Part shown: positions 55,065 to 63,128 of the stretch, piece by piece
Layout of the letters: each line of letters opens with the position of its first letter
Numbering within the stretch: the first letter of the stretch is position 1
Assembly: GCF_041346945.1 (NCBI RefSeq)
Contig: NZ_CP166850.1
Coordinates: 10,090,501-10,154,500 of the forward strand
Length of the DNA: 64,000 nt
Reading direction: 5' to 3'
Source: Amycolatopsis sp. cg9
GTDB taxonomy: Bacteria; Actinomycetota; Actinomycetes; Mycobacteriales; Pseudonocardiaceae
The notes under the pieces: generated by a model
Database searches by the model: none
Seen by the model: the letters and a program-made list of their open reading frames with translations, nothing else
Told to the model about the DNA's origin: nothing
Position numbers and translations under genes: made by a program

Positions 55065-55882
55065 GCGGCCACCGCCTTCCGCAGGAAGTCGAGGGATTCA
55101 CGGGCGATCCGCGGGGCGGCGTGGCTGTCCCGCGGCAGTTCGACGGCCACCAGCCCGGCGTACGGCGCCAGTGCGGCCAGCACGGGCGGGAAGTCGATCT
55201 CGCCCCGCCCGAACTCCAGGTGCTCGTGCGTGCCGCGGCGCATGTCGTCGATCTGCACGTTGACCAGCCGGGGCAGCGCGCGGCGGACGCAGTCGGGCAC
55301 GGACGCGGACTCGTTGCACCGGCAGTGCCCGATGTCCAGCGTCAGCCCGAACCGGTCCGGGTCACCGAGCCGCCGCGAAAGCTCGAAGTACCCGTCGAGG
55401 TCTTCGACGAGCATCCCGGGCTCCGGTTCGAAGCCGAGCTTGACGTCGTGCTCGTCGGCCGCCTTGAGCACGTCGGCGCACCCGTCGACCAGGTGCGCCC
55501 ACGCGTCCTCAGTGGACAGCTCGGCCGGCTTGTTCCCGCTCCAGAACGACACCGCTTCGGCGTTGAGGTCCGCGGCGATCGCCACCGCCCGCGTCAGGAA
55601 CTCGACGCGGCGCTCGCGGCCGGGGTCGAGGAACGTCGGCGAGTGCTTGCGCCACGGGTCCAGCAGGAACCGGGCGCCCGTCTCGATCACGACGGCCAGC
55701 CCGAGCCGGTCCAGCTCGGCCGCCAGTGCCGCGACGCGGCGGGCCAGGTCCGGCCCGAACGGGTCGAGGTGCTGGTGGTCGAGGGTCAGCGCGACGCCGT
55801 CGTAGCCGAGGTCGGCCAGGACCCGCAGGGCGTCGCCGAGGCGGTGGTTGGCGAAGCCGTTGGTGCCGTACCCGAACCTCAT
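55061..55882 (-). CDS. Sugar phosphate isomerase/epimerase-like protein of the ebo-type operon
   Basis: A 273-residue TIM-barrel protein. It begins MRFGYGTNGFANHRLGDALR, with barrel strands in VALTLDHQHLDPFG, AVSFWSGNKPAELS near residue 128, the metal-type residues KLGFEPEPGMLVED near 163, GLTLDIGHCRCN near 192, and VNVQIDDMRRGTHEHLEFG near 217. The several conserved acidic and histidine residues suggest a working metal site. It overlaps the UbiA gene upstream (ATGA) and eboA downstream (GTGA). A role in making the isoprenoid or cyclitol head group is inferred. Confidence 0.87.
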   Translation of the reverse strand: MRFGYGTNGFANHRLGDALRVLADLGYDGVALTLDHQHLDPFGPDLARRVAALAAELDRLGLAVVIETGARFLLDPWRKHSPTFLDPGRERRVEFLTRAVAIAADLNAEAVSFWSGNKPAELSTEDAWAHLVDGCADVLKAADEHDVKLGFEPEPGMLVEDLDGYFELSRRLGDPDRFGLTLDIGHCRCNESASVPDCVRRALPRLVNVQIDDMRRGTHEHLEFGRGEIDFPPVLAALAPYAGLVAVELPRDSHAAPRIARESLDFLRKAVAA

Positions 55883-56706
55883 GTCGGCGACACCTTCCGG
55901 CTCAGCGCCCGCGCGATCGGGAACGCGGCCGCGACGGCCAGCGCCGAACGCCACGCCCCGGTCCGCGCGATCAGCCCGGCCTGCAACGGGATCATGCCGT
56001 GGATCCCGGCCCCGACCGCGCGCCGGATCTTGGGCGCGGCCGGGTCGCGGACGGCGTCGTACTGCGCGCGCCCGGTGGTCAGCGCGTACGTCCCGAGCAG
56101 CGCCGAAGCCAGCGGCCCGACGCGGCCGGCGGCGACGCGGACCCCGGCGGTGGCGGCCAGGGTGGCCGCGGGCAGCGCGGGTTTCGCGCCGTGCACCTCC
56201 GACCTCGACAGCGTTGTCACGGCGTAGGTGTGCGCCCCGACGGTCAGCGCCGCCGGCAGCGCCGGTTTCGCCCCGCCCGCGCCGAGCAGGACGTCGAGGG
56301 CGCGGGCGGCGGCCATCGCGGCCGGGCCGAACGCGGTCTCCTTGAGCACGAAGTCATAGGCCCACACGGTCGCGGCCAGCGGCAGCGCGACGCGCAGCGC
56401 CCGTTTGCCCCCGGCGGCGGCCGCGATGCCCAGCCCGCCCGCGGTCAGGCCGGTGGCGACGCCGAGCGCGGCGCCGGGCGACACGCGGCCCGACGGGATC
56501 GGCCGCTCGGGCCGTTCCATGGCGTCGAGGTGGCGGTCGGCGTAGTCGTTGAGCGCCATGCCCGCCCAGTAGATGCAGACGGACGCGCCGGTCAGCGCGA
56601 GCGTGCGGCGGCCGAAGGGCCAGCCGGCCGCGGCGGCCCCGGCGACGGCGTCCCCGGGCACGGTCAGCGCGGCGGGCGCGCGGACGAGTTCGACGATCGC
56701 CTTCAC
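55879..56706 (-). CDS. UbiA-family prenyltransferase (SCO3242-like)
   Basis: A 275-residue polytopic membrane protein that should move a prenyl group to an aromatic or polar acceptor. The two Asp-rich sites are present: NDYADRHLDAMERPERPIPS near residue 55 and YDFVLKETAFGP near 118. There are about eight hydrophobic helices. The GTG at 56706 gives the usual KAIVELVRAPAALTVPGD start and a GTGA overlap with the inositol-phosphate synthase stop. An in-frame GTG at 56718 is also possible. Actinobacterial ebo-type clusters carry this family. Confidence 0.9.
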   Translation of the reverse strand: MKAIVELVRAPAALTVPGDAVAGAAAAGWPFGRRTLALTGASVCIYWAGMALNDYADRHLDAMERPERPIPSGRVSPGAALGVATGLTAGGLGIAAAAGGKRALRVALPLAATVWAYDFVLKETAFGPAAMAAARALDVLLGAGGAKPALPAALTVGAHTYAVTTLSRSEVHGAKPALPAATLAATAGVRVAAGRVGPLASALLGTYALTTGRAQYDAVRDPAAPKIRRAVGAGIHGMIPLQAGLIARTGAWRSALAVAAAFPIARALSRKVSPT

Positions 56707-57812
56707 CGGTGCGCCCACTCACGCAGGGCCGCGTACTGCGACGCCAGGTCGTGCGGCCCCTCGCCGGCGGGGTCCTTGAAGAAGAACCCGAACTCGGCCA
56801 CCGGCCCGGCCACGCCGTCGCGGCAGGCCTTGCCGGTCAGCCGGGCGAGGTCGAGCACCAGCGGCGCGGCCAGCGCCGAGTCGCAGCCCTGCCAGGTGAG
56901 CTGCAGCGTCATGCGCGCGCCGAGGAACCCCTCGAACAGCACGTGGTCCCAGGCGGTCTTCCAGTCGCCGAGCGCCGGGACGTAGTCGATGTGCACCTCG
57001 CCGTCGACGTCGCGGCCGAGGTTCTGCGCAAGCACCTGCTGCTTGGACGCGTTCTTGCTCGCCGCCGCCCCGGGGTCGGCCAGCGTGGCGCCGTCACCCC
57101 CGCCGAGCAGGTTCGTGCCCGACCAGGACAGGACGTTCAGCGCGCGCTGGGCGAACATCGGTGCGAGCACCGACCGCAGCAGCGTCTCGCCGGTCTTGCC
57201 GTCGCGTCCGGCGTACGGCTGCCCCGTGACCCGGGCCAGCTCGTCGAGCGCGGGCAAGCGCGCACCGGTCGACGGGGTGAAGTCGACAAAGCCACAGCCC
57301 GCGCGGAAAGCCGCGTAGGCGTACAGCGCACTCGGCGGCAGGGTTTCCAGCGCGCCTTCCAGCGCGGCCAGGGAAGCGTGCGCCGGGTGCGGTTCGCACG
57401 GCGGTTCGGTGGAGGAGACGTTGACCACGACGACGTGGTCCAGACCCGCCCGGAACTCGGTCAGGTCCGCGACGATCCGATCGGCCGCGGCCCGCCCGCC
57501 TTCCGACGGCGCCGGGCGCAGCCGGGCCTCGGCCGCCTCCAGCTCCGCGCTCACCGCGGCGGGCAGCGCCGACGGCAGGACGCCCGCCGCGGCCAGGTGC
57601 TCGGCCCGCTTGACCAACGGCGTGTCGACGACGTCGTGCCCCCCGAAGACCAGGTCCCCCAGCCCGGGCAGCTCAGCCCCGGCGAAGTCCGGCAGCTCGG
57701 TCACGCAGCCCGTCCGCGCGGCCAGTCCCGCGCGCATGGCGGCGGCCCCGGCGACGGCGGTGGTGGCCACCGACCCCCGGGCACCGATCAGCCAGACACC
57801 GATCTTCCCCAT
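56703..57812 (-). CDS. ino1: Inositol-3-phosphate synthase family protein
   Basis: A 369-residue NAD-dependent enzyme converting glucose-6-phosphate to myo-inositol-3-phosphate. The dinucleotide loop is at the start (GVWLIGARGSVATT). Other family signatures are VVVVNVSSTEPP near residue 130, YAAFRAGCGFVDFTPSTG near 165, GRDGKTGETLLRSVLAP near 200, SWSGTNLLGGGDG near 228, and a substrate-region SKNASKQQVLAQN near 250. GGAGGAAC precedes the ATG. It leads the eight-gene operon. It may supply a dedicated cyclitol phosphate rather than general inositol. Confidence 0.92.
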   Translation of the reverse strand: MGKIGVWLIGARGSVATTAVAGAAAMRAGLAARTGCVTELPDFAGAELPGLGDLVFGGHDVVDTPLVKRAEHLAAAGVLPSALPAAVSAELEAAEARLRPAPSEGGRAAADRIVADLTEFRAGLDHVVVVNVSSTEPPCEPHPAHASLAALEGALETLPPSALYAYAAFRAGCGFVDFTPSTGARLPALDELARVTGQPYAGRDGKTGETLLRSVLAPMFAQRALNVLSWSGTNLLGGGDGATLADPGAAASKNASKQQVLAQNLGRDVDGEVHIDYVPALGDWKTAWDHVLFEGFLGARMTLQLTWQGCDSALAAPLVLDLARLTGKACRDGVAGPVAEFGFFFKDPAGEGPHDLASQYAALREWAHR

Positions 57813-57938
57813 AAGTTCCTCCAGCAGTTCGGCACATCAGCCCGCGACCGGCGGTTCCTCGCCCGGCGCGCGGACGCCCACCCGATCTACATCGCGCGAG
57901 TCGATCAAGTGTTTCCACCCGGTCGGGGGGCACGAGCG

Positions 57939-59210
57939 TCATCCACTCTCCCTCTCCGCGCGGACCGGGACCAGTGCCGGGTCGTCGAACACCGCCTGCA
58001 GCGCCACGTGCGCGCCGCCCCGCGACGCCGCGGAGAACCCGAGCCAGGACAGCTCGACGCGGCAGCCCCCGATCCCCGGGGCGATCACGCGGGTTTCGAG
58101 CTCGGCCAGCATCGGCCCGAGCAGGTACGGGCCCAGCTGGGCGAAGTAGCCGCCCAGCAGCACCACGCGGGGGTTGAAGACGTTGATCAGCACGGCGGCG
58201 CCGACGCCGAGCCCGGTGCCGACCTGCGCGAGCGCGTCGAGTGTCCGCTTGTCCTTGAGCTCGGCGCGGCGGCGGATCAGGTCGAGCCGTTGTTCGAGGT
58301 CCAGCGACGGGTCGTGCACGGGGTCGCCCGGCGCCGCGGCGAGCCGCAGCAGGCCGGCCAGCCCGACGAGCGTTTCCCAGCAGCCGCGGCGCCCGCAGCC
58401 GCAGATCCGGCCCGCCGGGTCGAGCTGGATGTGACCGATCTCGCCGGAGAACCCCTCGGCGCCGCCCAGCAGCCGTCCGCCGGCGATCACGCCACCGCCG
58501 ACGCCGATCTCGCCGGTCAGGTAGACGAGGTCGGCGGTCCCCGCGACGCTGCCCATGGCGTACTCGCCGAGCGCGCCGAGGTTCGCGTCGTTGGCCGTGC
58601 GGATCGGGAACGACGGCGGGCCGAGCCGCCGGGTCAGCCGCTCGGTGATGCCGCGGACCACCCGGACGTCGGTCCAGTGCAGGTTGGGCGCGAAGGCGAC
58701 GGTGCCGCTCGCGACGTCGACCAGCGCCGGGATGCCGACGGTGACGCCGGCGGGCATGACCCCGAGCCGCCGGCACTCCCGCAGCGCCCGCGCGGTCAGT
58801 TCCGCACCGGCGTCGAGAACCTTCTCGACGGGGAGCGCGGCCACGTCCAGCGCGACGCGTTGCTCGAACAGGACGGCACCGGTGAGGTCGAGGGCGAGCG
58901 CGGTCAGGTAGTCGACGTTGATCTCCACGCCGATCCCGCCGACCCCGCGGCCGTCGAGCCGGACGATCGTGCCCGGCCGCCCCACCGCACCGGCGCGCTC
59001 GCGGTCGCCTTCGCGGACCAGCCCGCGCTCGACGAGTTCGGCGACGAGGCTGGACACGGTTCCCTTGTTCAGCCCGGTGTCCGCGGCGATCCCCGCCCGC
59101 GACCGGGGACCCGCGTCCCGCAGGTGCCGCAGCACCAGCGAAAGGTTGCTCCGCCGGACGGCGGCCTGATCGGCCGGGCGCACCGGTTTGAGCGAGAAGG
59201 AGGAGTCCAC
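57939..59210 (-). CDS. ROK family transcriptional regulator
   Basis: A 423-residue repressor or activator from GTG 59210. An N-terminal winged helix (SRAGIAADTGLNKGTVSSLV near residue 40) precedes a ROK kinase-like domain with GIGVEINVDYLTALALDLTG near 95, NDANLGALGEYAMG near 215, TGEIGVGGGVIAGG, and the zinc motif CGCGRRGCWE near 268. It sits 126 bp upstream of the ebo-type operon on the same strand, so it may sense a sugar or cyclitol and control it. A TTG 36 bp earlier could also start translation. It is related to the XylR-like protein at 43702-44865. Confidence 0.87.
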   Translation of the reverse strand: MDSSFSLKPVRPADQAAVRRSNLSLVLRHLRDAGPRSRAGIAADTGLNKGTVSSLVAELVERGLVREGDRERAGAVGRPGTIVRLDGRGVGGIGVEINVDYLTALALDLTGAVLFEQRVALDVAALPVEKVLDAGAELTARALRECRRLGVMPAGVTVGIPALVDVASGTVAFAPNLHWTDVRVVRGITERLTRRLGPPSFPIRTANDANLGALGEYAMGSVAGTADLVYLTGEIGVGGGVIAGGRLLGGAEGFSGEIGHIQLDPAGRICGCGRRGCWETLVGLAGLLRLAAAPGDPVHDPSLDLEQRLDLIRRRAELKDKRTLDALAQVGTGLGVGAAVLINVFNPRVVLLGGYFAQLGPYLLGPMLAELETRVIAPGIGGCRVELSWLGFSAASRGGAHVALQAVFDDPALVPVRAERESG

Positions 59211-59454
59211 GCCGACACCACCCCAGTTCGTCTGGTGGGACAACAAATTAGGGCGGGCGAAACGATCCGGTCAACGAAGAGGGGGAACGGGCGAAAGCCG
59301 GACAAACGGTGCTGACCAGCGAAACTATCGCTCGCGGCAAGCAAAAGTGTCCCACGGATGGAGCAGGGATTAGGGCGGCCGGACGCCGTAATGGCACCGC
59401 CGAACGGGAGGTTGCCGCTCAGCGGGAGTTTCGGCGGACTTTCGCAAGTTTGCG

Positions 59455-59916
59455 TCAAGAGGAGGGCACGGGCGGGAAGGAAAGCGTGCCCAGCGCCCCG
59501 ACCAGCGGTGAAAGTTCCGGCAAGGCCCCGGCCTCGGCGAGCGCTTCCGCCAGCGCCGTGTCGTGGGTCGGGCGGGCCGCGGTCAGCAGGGCCTGCCCGG
59601 CCGGCGTCACCTCCGTGTAGATGCCGCGGCGGTCGTCCGCGCAGAGGTAGCGGGCCAGCAGGCCCCGGCCCTCCAGCCGGGTCACCAGCCTCGTCGTCGC
59701 CGACTGGCTGAGCACCACGGCGTTGGCGAGCTGGTTCATCCGCAGGTGGAAGCCGTCCTGGCGGGCCAGCACGTCGAGCACGGTGTACTCGCTCACCGAC
59801 AGCTCGTGGTCGCGCTCGAGCGCGCGCTGCAACTTGTCCTCGATCCGCGCGTGGAGCGCGGCGAGCGTGCGCCAGCCCTGCGCGCGTGCCTCCACGGCGT
59901 CGTCGTCCAGTGACAC
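59455..59916 (-). CDS. MarR family transcriptional regulator
   Basis: A 153-residue winged-helix regulator. The MarR core reads LSVSEYTVLDVLARQDG (about residues 40-56), then LRMNQLANAVVLSQSATTRL and the wing CADDRRGIYTEVTPAGQALL (about 92-111). It is divergent from an MFS transporter and palindromic sites lie between them, so it most likely represses that pump and is relieved by a toxic compound. It starts at GTG 59916. Ligand unknown. Confidence 0.93.
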   Translation of the reverse strand: MSLDDDAVEARAQGWRTLAALHARIEDKLQRALERDHELSVSEYTVLDVLARQDGFHLRMNQLANAVVLSQSATTRLVTRLEGRGLLARYLCADDRRGIYTEVTPAGQALLTAARPTHDTALAEALAEAGALPELSPLVGALGTLSFPPVPSS

Positions 59917-59934
59917 GGTTCACCTCTCCCGGGC

Positions 59935-60016
59935 TTGCGCGCAACCGTTTGCACGCTGCACTATCGAGCTCGTGCAATATACGGCGTCTGCAACTATCTC
60001 GGACGCTCGTAGTTGC
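59935..60016. promoter_or_regulatory. Candidate MarR operators
   Basis: TTGCGCGCAA (59935-59944) is a perfect palindrome. GCAACTA (59990-59996) is inverted as TAGTTGC (60010-60016), 13-bp spacer. Both carry TTGC/GCAA half-sites typical of MarR targets and lie between marR and the MFS gene. Confidence 0.6.
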
Positions 60017-60056
60017 CAACGCCCATAACCAGTCTACCCCGGGAAGAAGGAAGTCC

Positions 60057-61241
60057 ATGCCCGCCGCTCTGCTCGCACTGGCGATCAGCGCTTTCGGGAT
60101 CGGCACCACCGAGTTCGTGATCATGGGCCTGCTGCCCGAGGTCGCGGCCGACTTCGGCGTCTCGATCCCGTCCGCAGGCCTGCTCATCTCGGGCTACGCG
60201 CTCGGCGTCGTCGTCGGTGCGCCCGTGCTCACCGCGCTGGCCTCGCGGGTGCCGCGCAAGACGGTGCTGGTCGCCCTGATGGGCCTGTTCATCGCCGGCA
60301 ACGTGCTCTCGGCGCTCGCCCCGAGCTACGGCCTGCTGATGACCGGCCGGGTCGTCGCCGCCCTCTCGCACGGCGCGTTCTTCGGCGTCGGCTCGGTCGT
60401 CGCCGCATCGCTGGTCGCCCCGGCCAAGCAGGCCAGCGCGATCGCGCTGATGTTCACCGGGCTGACCGTGGCCAACGTCCTCGGCGTGCCCGCCGGCACC
60501 GCGCTCGGCCAGGCCTTCGGCTGGCGCTCGACGTTCTGGGTGGTCAGCGCGCTGGGCGTGCTCGGCGCCATCGGCATCCTCGCCCTGGTGCCGCACCAGG
60601 AACCCGCCGCGGACGCGGGCCTGCGCGGCGAGCTCGCCGTGTTCCGCCGCCCGCAGGTGTGGCTCGCGCTGGTCATGACGGCGCTCGGCTTCGCCGGGGT
60701 GTTCGCGTCCTTCACCTACATCGCACCGATGATGACCGAGGTCGCCGGCTTCTCCAGCGGGGCCGTGACCTGGCTGCTCGTGCTCTTCGGCGCCGGCCTC
60801 TTCGCCGGCAACCTGCTCGGCGGGCGGGCCGCGGACCGCAAGCTCATGCCGAGCCTCTACGTGATCCTCGCCGCGCTGGCGATCGTGCTGGTCGCGTTCG
60901 TCTTCACCGCGCACGCGAAGGTGCCGGCGGCGATCACCATCGCGCTGTTCGGTGCCGCCGGCTTCGCGACCGTGCCGCCGCTGCAGGCCCGCGTGATGGC
61001 CAAGGCCGAGGGCGCCCCGGCGCTGGCCTCGGCGGCGAACATCGCCGCGTTCAACCTCGGCAACGCCGGCGGCGCGTGGCTCGGCGGCCAGGCCATCGAG
61101 TCCGGCCTCGGCTACACCGCCCCCAACTGGATCGGCGCCGCGCTCGCCGCGGCGGGCCTCGCCGTGGCGCTCGTCTCCGGCCTGCTCGACCGCAGGACCC
61201 CGGCTAGTTTCGAAGCCGGGGAACGGGTACTCGCCCGATGA
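60057..61241 (+). CDS. MFS transporter, drug efflux or arabinose-exporter type
   Basis: A 394-residue inner-membrane protein with 12 predicted helices in the DHA1 style. The opening ALAISAFGIGTTEFVIMGLL is typical of YdhP/AraJ-like exporters. The motif-A-like loop RVPRKTVLVAL follows helix 2, and the TMH5 antiporter motif GRVVAALSHGAFFGVGSV is near residue 97. It probably exports small toxic compounds in exchange for protons. AAGGAAG precedes ATG 60057. Control by the divergent MarR protein is likely. Its stop overlaps a possible upstream ATG of the reductase gene, so the two may share a transcript. Confidence 0.92.
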   Translation: MPAALLALAISAFGIGTTEFVIMGLLPEVAADFGVSIPSAGLLISGYALGVVVGAPVLTALASRVPRKTVLVALMGLFIAGNVLSALAPSYGLLMTGRVVAALSHGAFFGVGSVVAASLVAPAKQASAIALMFTGLTVANVLGVPAGTALGQAFGWRSTFWVVSALGVLGAIGILALVPHQEPAADAGLRGELAVFRRPQVWLALVMTALGFAGVFASFTYIAPMMTEVAGFSSGAVTWLLVLFGAGLFAGNLLGGRAADRKLMPSLYVILAALAIVLVAFVFTAHAKVPAAITIALFGAAGFATVPPLQARVMAKAEGAPALASAANIAAFNLGNAGGAWLGGQAIESGLGYTAPNWIGAALAAAGLAVALVSGLLDRRTPASFEAGERVLAR

Positions 61242-61264
61242 ACCACCCACCGAAAGGAAACCTC

Positions 61265-62098
61265 GTGACCAGCGTGCCCGTGATCGAACTCAACAACGGC
61301 GTGCGGATGCCGCAGCTCGGCTACGGCGTGTTCCAGGTCCCGGACGACGAGACCGCCACCGCCGTGAAGGCCGCCATCGAAGCGGGCTACCGCAGCATCG
61401 ACACCGCCGCCGTCTACGGCAACGAAAAGGGCGTCGGCCAGGCGATCGCCGAGTCCGGAGTGGCCCGTGACGAGCTGTTCGTCACGACCAAGCTGTGGAA
61501 CTCGAGCCAGGGCTACGACGCGACGCTCAAGGCGTTCGACGAGAGCATGGCCAAGCTCGGCCTGGAGCAGCTCGACCTGTACCTGATCCACTGGCCGACC
61601 CCGCAGCGGGACAAGTACCTGGACACGTGGAAGGCGTTCGAGAAGCTCTACGCCGACGGCCGCGTCCGCGCGATCGGCGTGTCCAACTTCCAGCCCGCGC
61701 ACCTCGAGCGGCTGATGGACGCCTCCGACGTCGTCCCGGCGGTCAACCAGATCGAGCTGCACCCGTACCTGCAGCAGCCGGAGGTCCGCGAGTTCGACGC
61801 GAAGCACGGCATCGCGACGGAGGCGTGGAGCCCGCTCGCCAAGGGCGGCAGCCTGCTGGGCGACCCGGTGGTGGCGGAGCTGGCGGTCAAGCACAGCCGG
61901 ACGCCCGCGCAGATCGTGCTGCGCTGGCACCTGCAGCTGGGCAACGTCGTCATCCCCAAGTCGGTGACGCCGTCGCGGATCGCGGAGAACTTCGACCTGT
62001 TCGGGTTCACCCTCACGGAGGAGGAGGTCGAGTCGCTGCGCCCGCTGGACCGCGGTGAGCGCACCGGCCCGGACCCGGACTCCTTCAACGCCGCCTGA
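61265..62098 (+). CDS. Aldo/keto reductase
   Basis: A 277-residue NADPH-dependent oxidoreductase of the AKR5-type (2,5-diketogluconate reductase-like). Catalytic tetrad residues are Asp in SIDTAAVYGNEKGVG (about residue 45) with Tyr in the same motif, Lys in FVTTKLWNSS near 75 and His in LYLIHWPTP near 108. Cofactor segments are IGVSNFQPAHLERL, VPAVNQIELHPYLQQ and VIPKSVTPSRIAEN. GTG 61265 has AAAGGAAA 8 nt upstream and is preferred to ATG 61238. It may detoxify carbonyls, consistent with the pump beside it. Confidence 0.93.
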   Translation: MTSVPVIELNNGVRMPQLGYGVFQVPDDETATAVKAAIEAGYRSIDTAAVYGNEKGVGQAIAESGVARDELFVTTKLWNSSQGYDATLKAFDESMAKLGLEQLDLYLIHWPTPQRDKYLDTWKAFEKLYADGRVRAIGVSNFQPAHLERLMDASDVVPAVNQIELHPYLQQPEVREFDAKHGIATEAWSPLAKGGSLLGDPVVAELAVKHSRTPAQIVLRWHLQLGNVVIPKSVTPSRIAENFDLFGFTLTEEEVESLRPLDRGERTGPDPDSFNAA

Positions 62099-62102
62099 TG
62101 TG

Positions 62103-62149
62103 GTGAACGACCCGTTCATGTCGTCAGGCGACATGAACGGGTCGTTCAC
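62103..62149. terminator. 21-bp perfect hairpin between convergent genes
   Basis: Bases 62103-62123 pair perfectly with 62129-62149 around a 5-nt loop. It begins 4 bp past the reductase stop and ends 1 bp before the convergent methyltransferase stop. Confidence 0.92.
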
Positions 62150-62150
62150 G

Positions 62151-62990
62151 TCACTGCTTGCGGGCGACTCCGCCGAGCGTGAGGAAGTTCAGCTCGCTGA
62201 GCGGGTGCAGGCGCGGGCCGTCCGGCCACCATTCGTGGAGGTAGACCAGCCCCGGCCGCAGCAGCTCGGTGCCTTCGAAGAACGCCTGGATCTGCTCCCG
62301 CGTGCGGTGGACGCTGCCCAGGCCGGTGCCCTGGAAACTCGTTTCCAGCAGCCGCGCGAGTTCCTGCCTCGGCGAGTCCTCTTCCGGGTCGAAGTTGTGC
62401 GTGAGCAGCAGGTACGAGCCGGGCGCGAGCGCCTGGACGTACTCCCCGACGATCTTCTTCGCGCGGTCGTAGTCGTCGATGTGGTGGACGATCGACGTCA
62501 GGATCAGCGCCACCGGCCGGGTGAAGTCGAGGTACTCCTTGACGACGTCGTCGTCGAGGGTGTCGGCCGGGCGGGTCAGGTCGGCGCCCGTCACGTGGGT
62601 CAGGTAGTTCTCTTCCAGCAGGGCGCGGCCGTGCACCTGCACGACCGGGTCGTTGTCGACGTACACCACCTGCGCGTCCGGGTTGTACCGCTGCGCCACC
62701 TGGTGGGTGTTTTCCGCGGTCGGCATGCCGGAACCCAGGTCGAGGAACTGGTCGACGCCGCGCTTGCCGGCCAGGAACCGCACCGCGCGCACCAGCCAGT
62801 CGCGGTGTTCCTTCGCCATGGTGCGGGCGCCGGGCGCGATCGCCAGCAGGCGCCGCATCGCTTCGCGGTCGACCTCGTAGTGGTCGTGGCCGCCGAGCAG
62901 CGCGTCGGACAACCGGGCCAGGCTCGCCTTGCTGAAATCGAGCGCGGCGGCGCCGCCCTCAGTTCCGGGCCGCAGGTCGCCAGGCGTCAT
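62151..62990 (-). CDS. DUF574-type SAM-dependent methyltransferase
   Basis: A 279-residue protein of the actinobacteria-enriched Methyltransf_19/DUF574 family. The N-terminal signature is KASLARLSDALLGGHDHYEV. The SAM-binding loop QFLDLGSGMPTAENTHQV lies near residue 85, the acidic-loop VVYVDNDPVVQVHGRALL near 112, and VALILTSIVHHIDDYDRA near 168. Substrates are unknown for most members. The ATG at 62990 starts the usual MTPGDLRPG-type N-terminus. It ends against the 21-bp hairpin shared with the convergent reductase gene. Confidence 0.92.
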   Translation of the reverse strand: MTPGDLRPGTEGGAAALDFSKASLARLSDALLGGHDHYEVDREAMRRLLAIAPGARTMAKEHRDWLVRAVRFLAGKRGVDQFLDLGSGMPTAENTHQVAQRYNPDAQVVYVDNDPVVQVHGRALLEENYLTHVTGADLTRPADTLDDDVVKEYLDFTRPVALILTSIVHHIDDYDRAKKIVGEYVQALAPGSYLLLTHNFDPEEDSPRQELARLLETSFQGTGLGSVHRTREQIQAFFEGTELLRPGLVYLHEWWPDGPRLHPLSELNFLTLGGVARKQ

Positions 62991-63128
62991 CGGCTGATCT
63001 CCCACTCTGCACGCGGCGGACGGCACCCTGTGCGGGCTTCGCTCACCGTGTCCGGCAACGGACAGTGCTCAGCCTACGACATGGGGTGCACCAAGTGAAC
63101 CAGGCCGAAGGGCCTTGGCTGCCAGGGA

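Noticed and set aside
59235-59355. GTGGGACA (59235-59242) and TGTCCCAC (59348-59355) as an operator pair for the second ROK gene
   Set aside because: The arms are over 100 bp apart and short, so chance pairing is likely.
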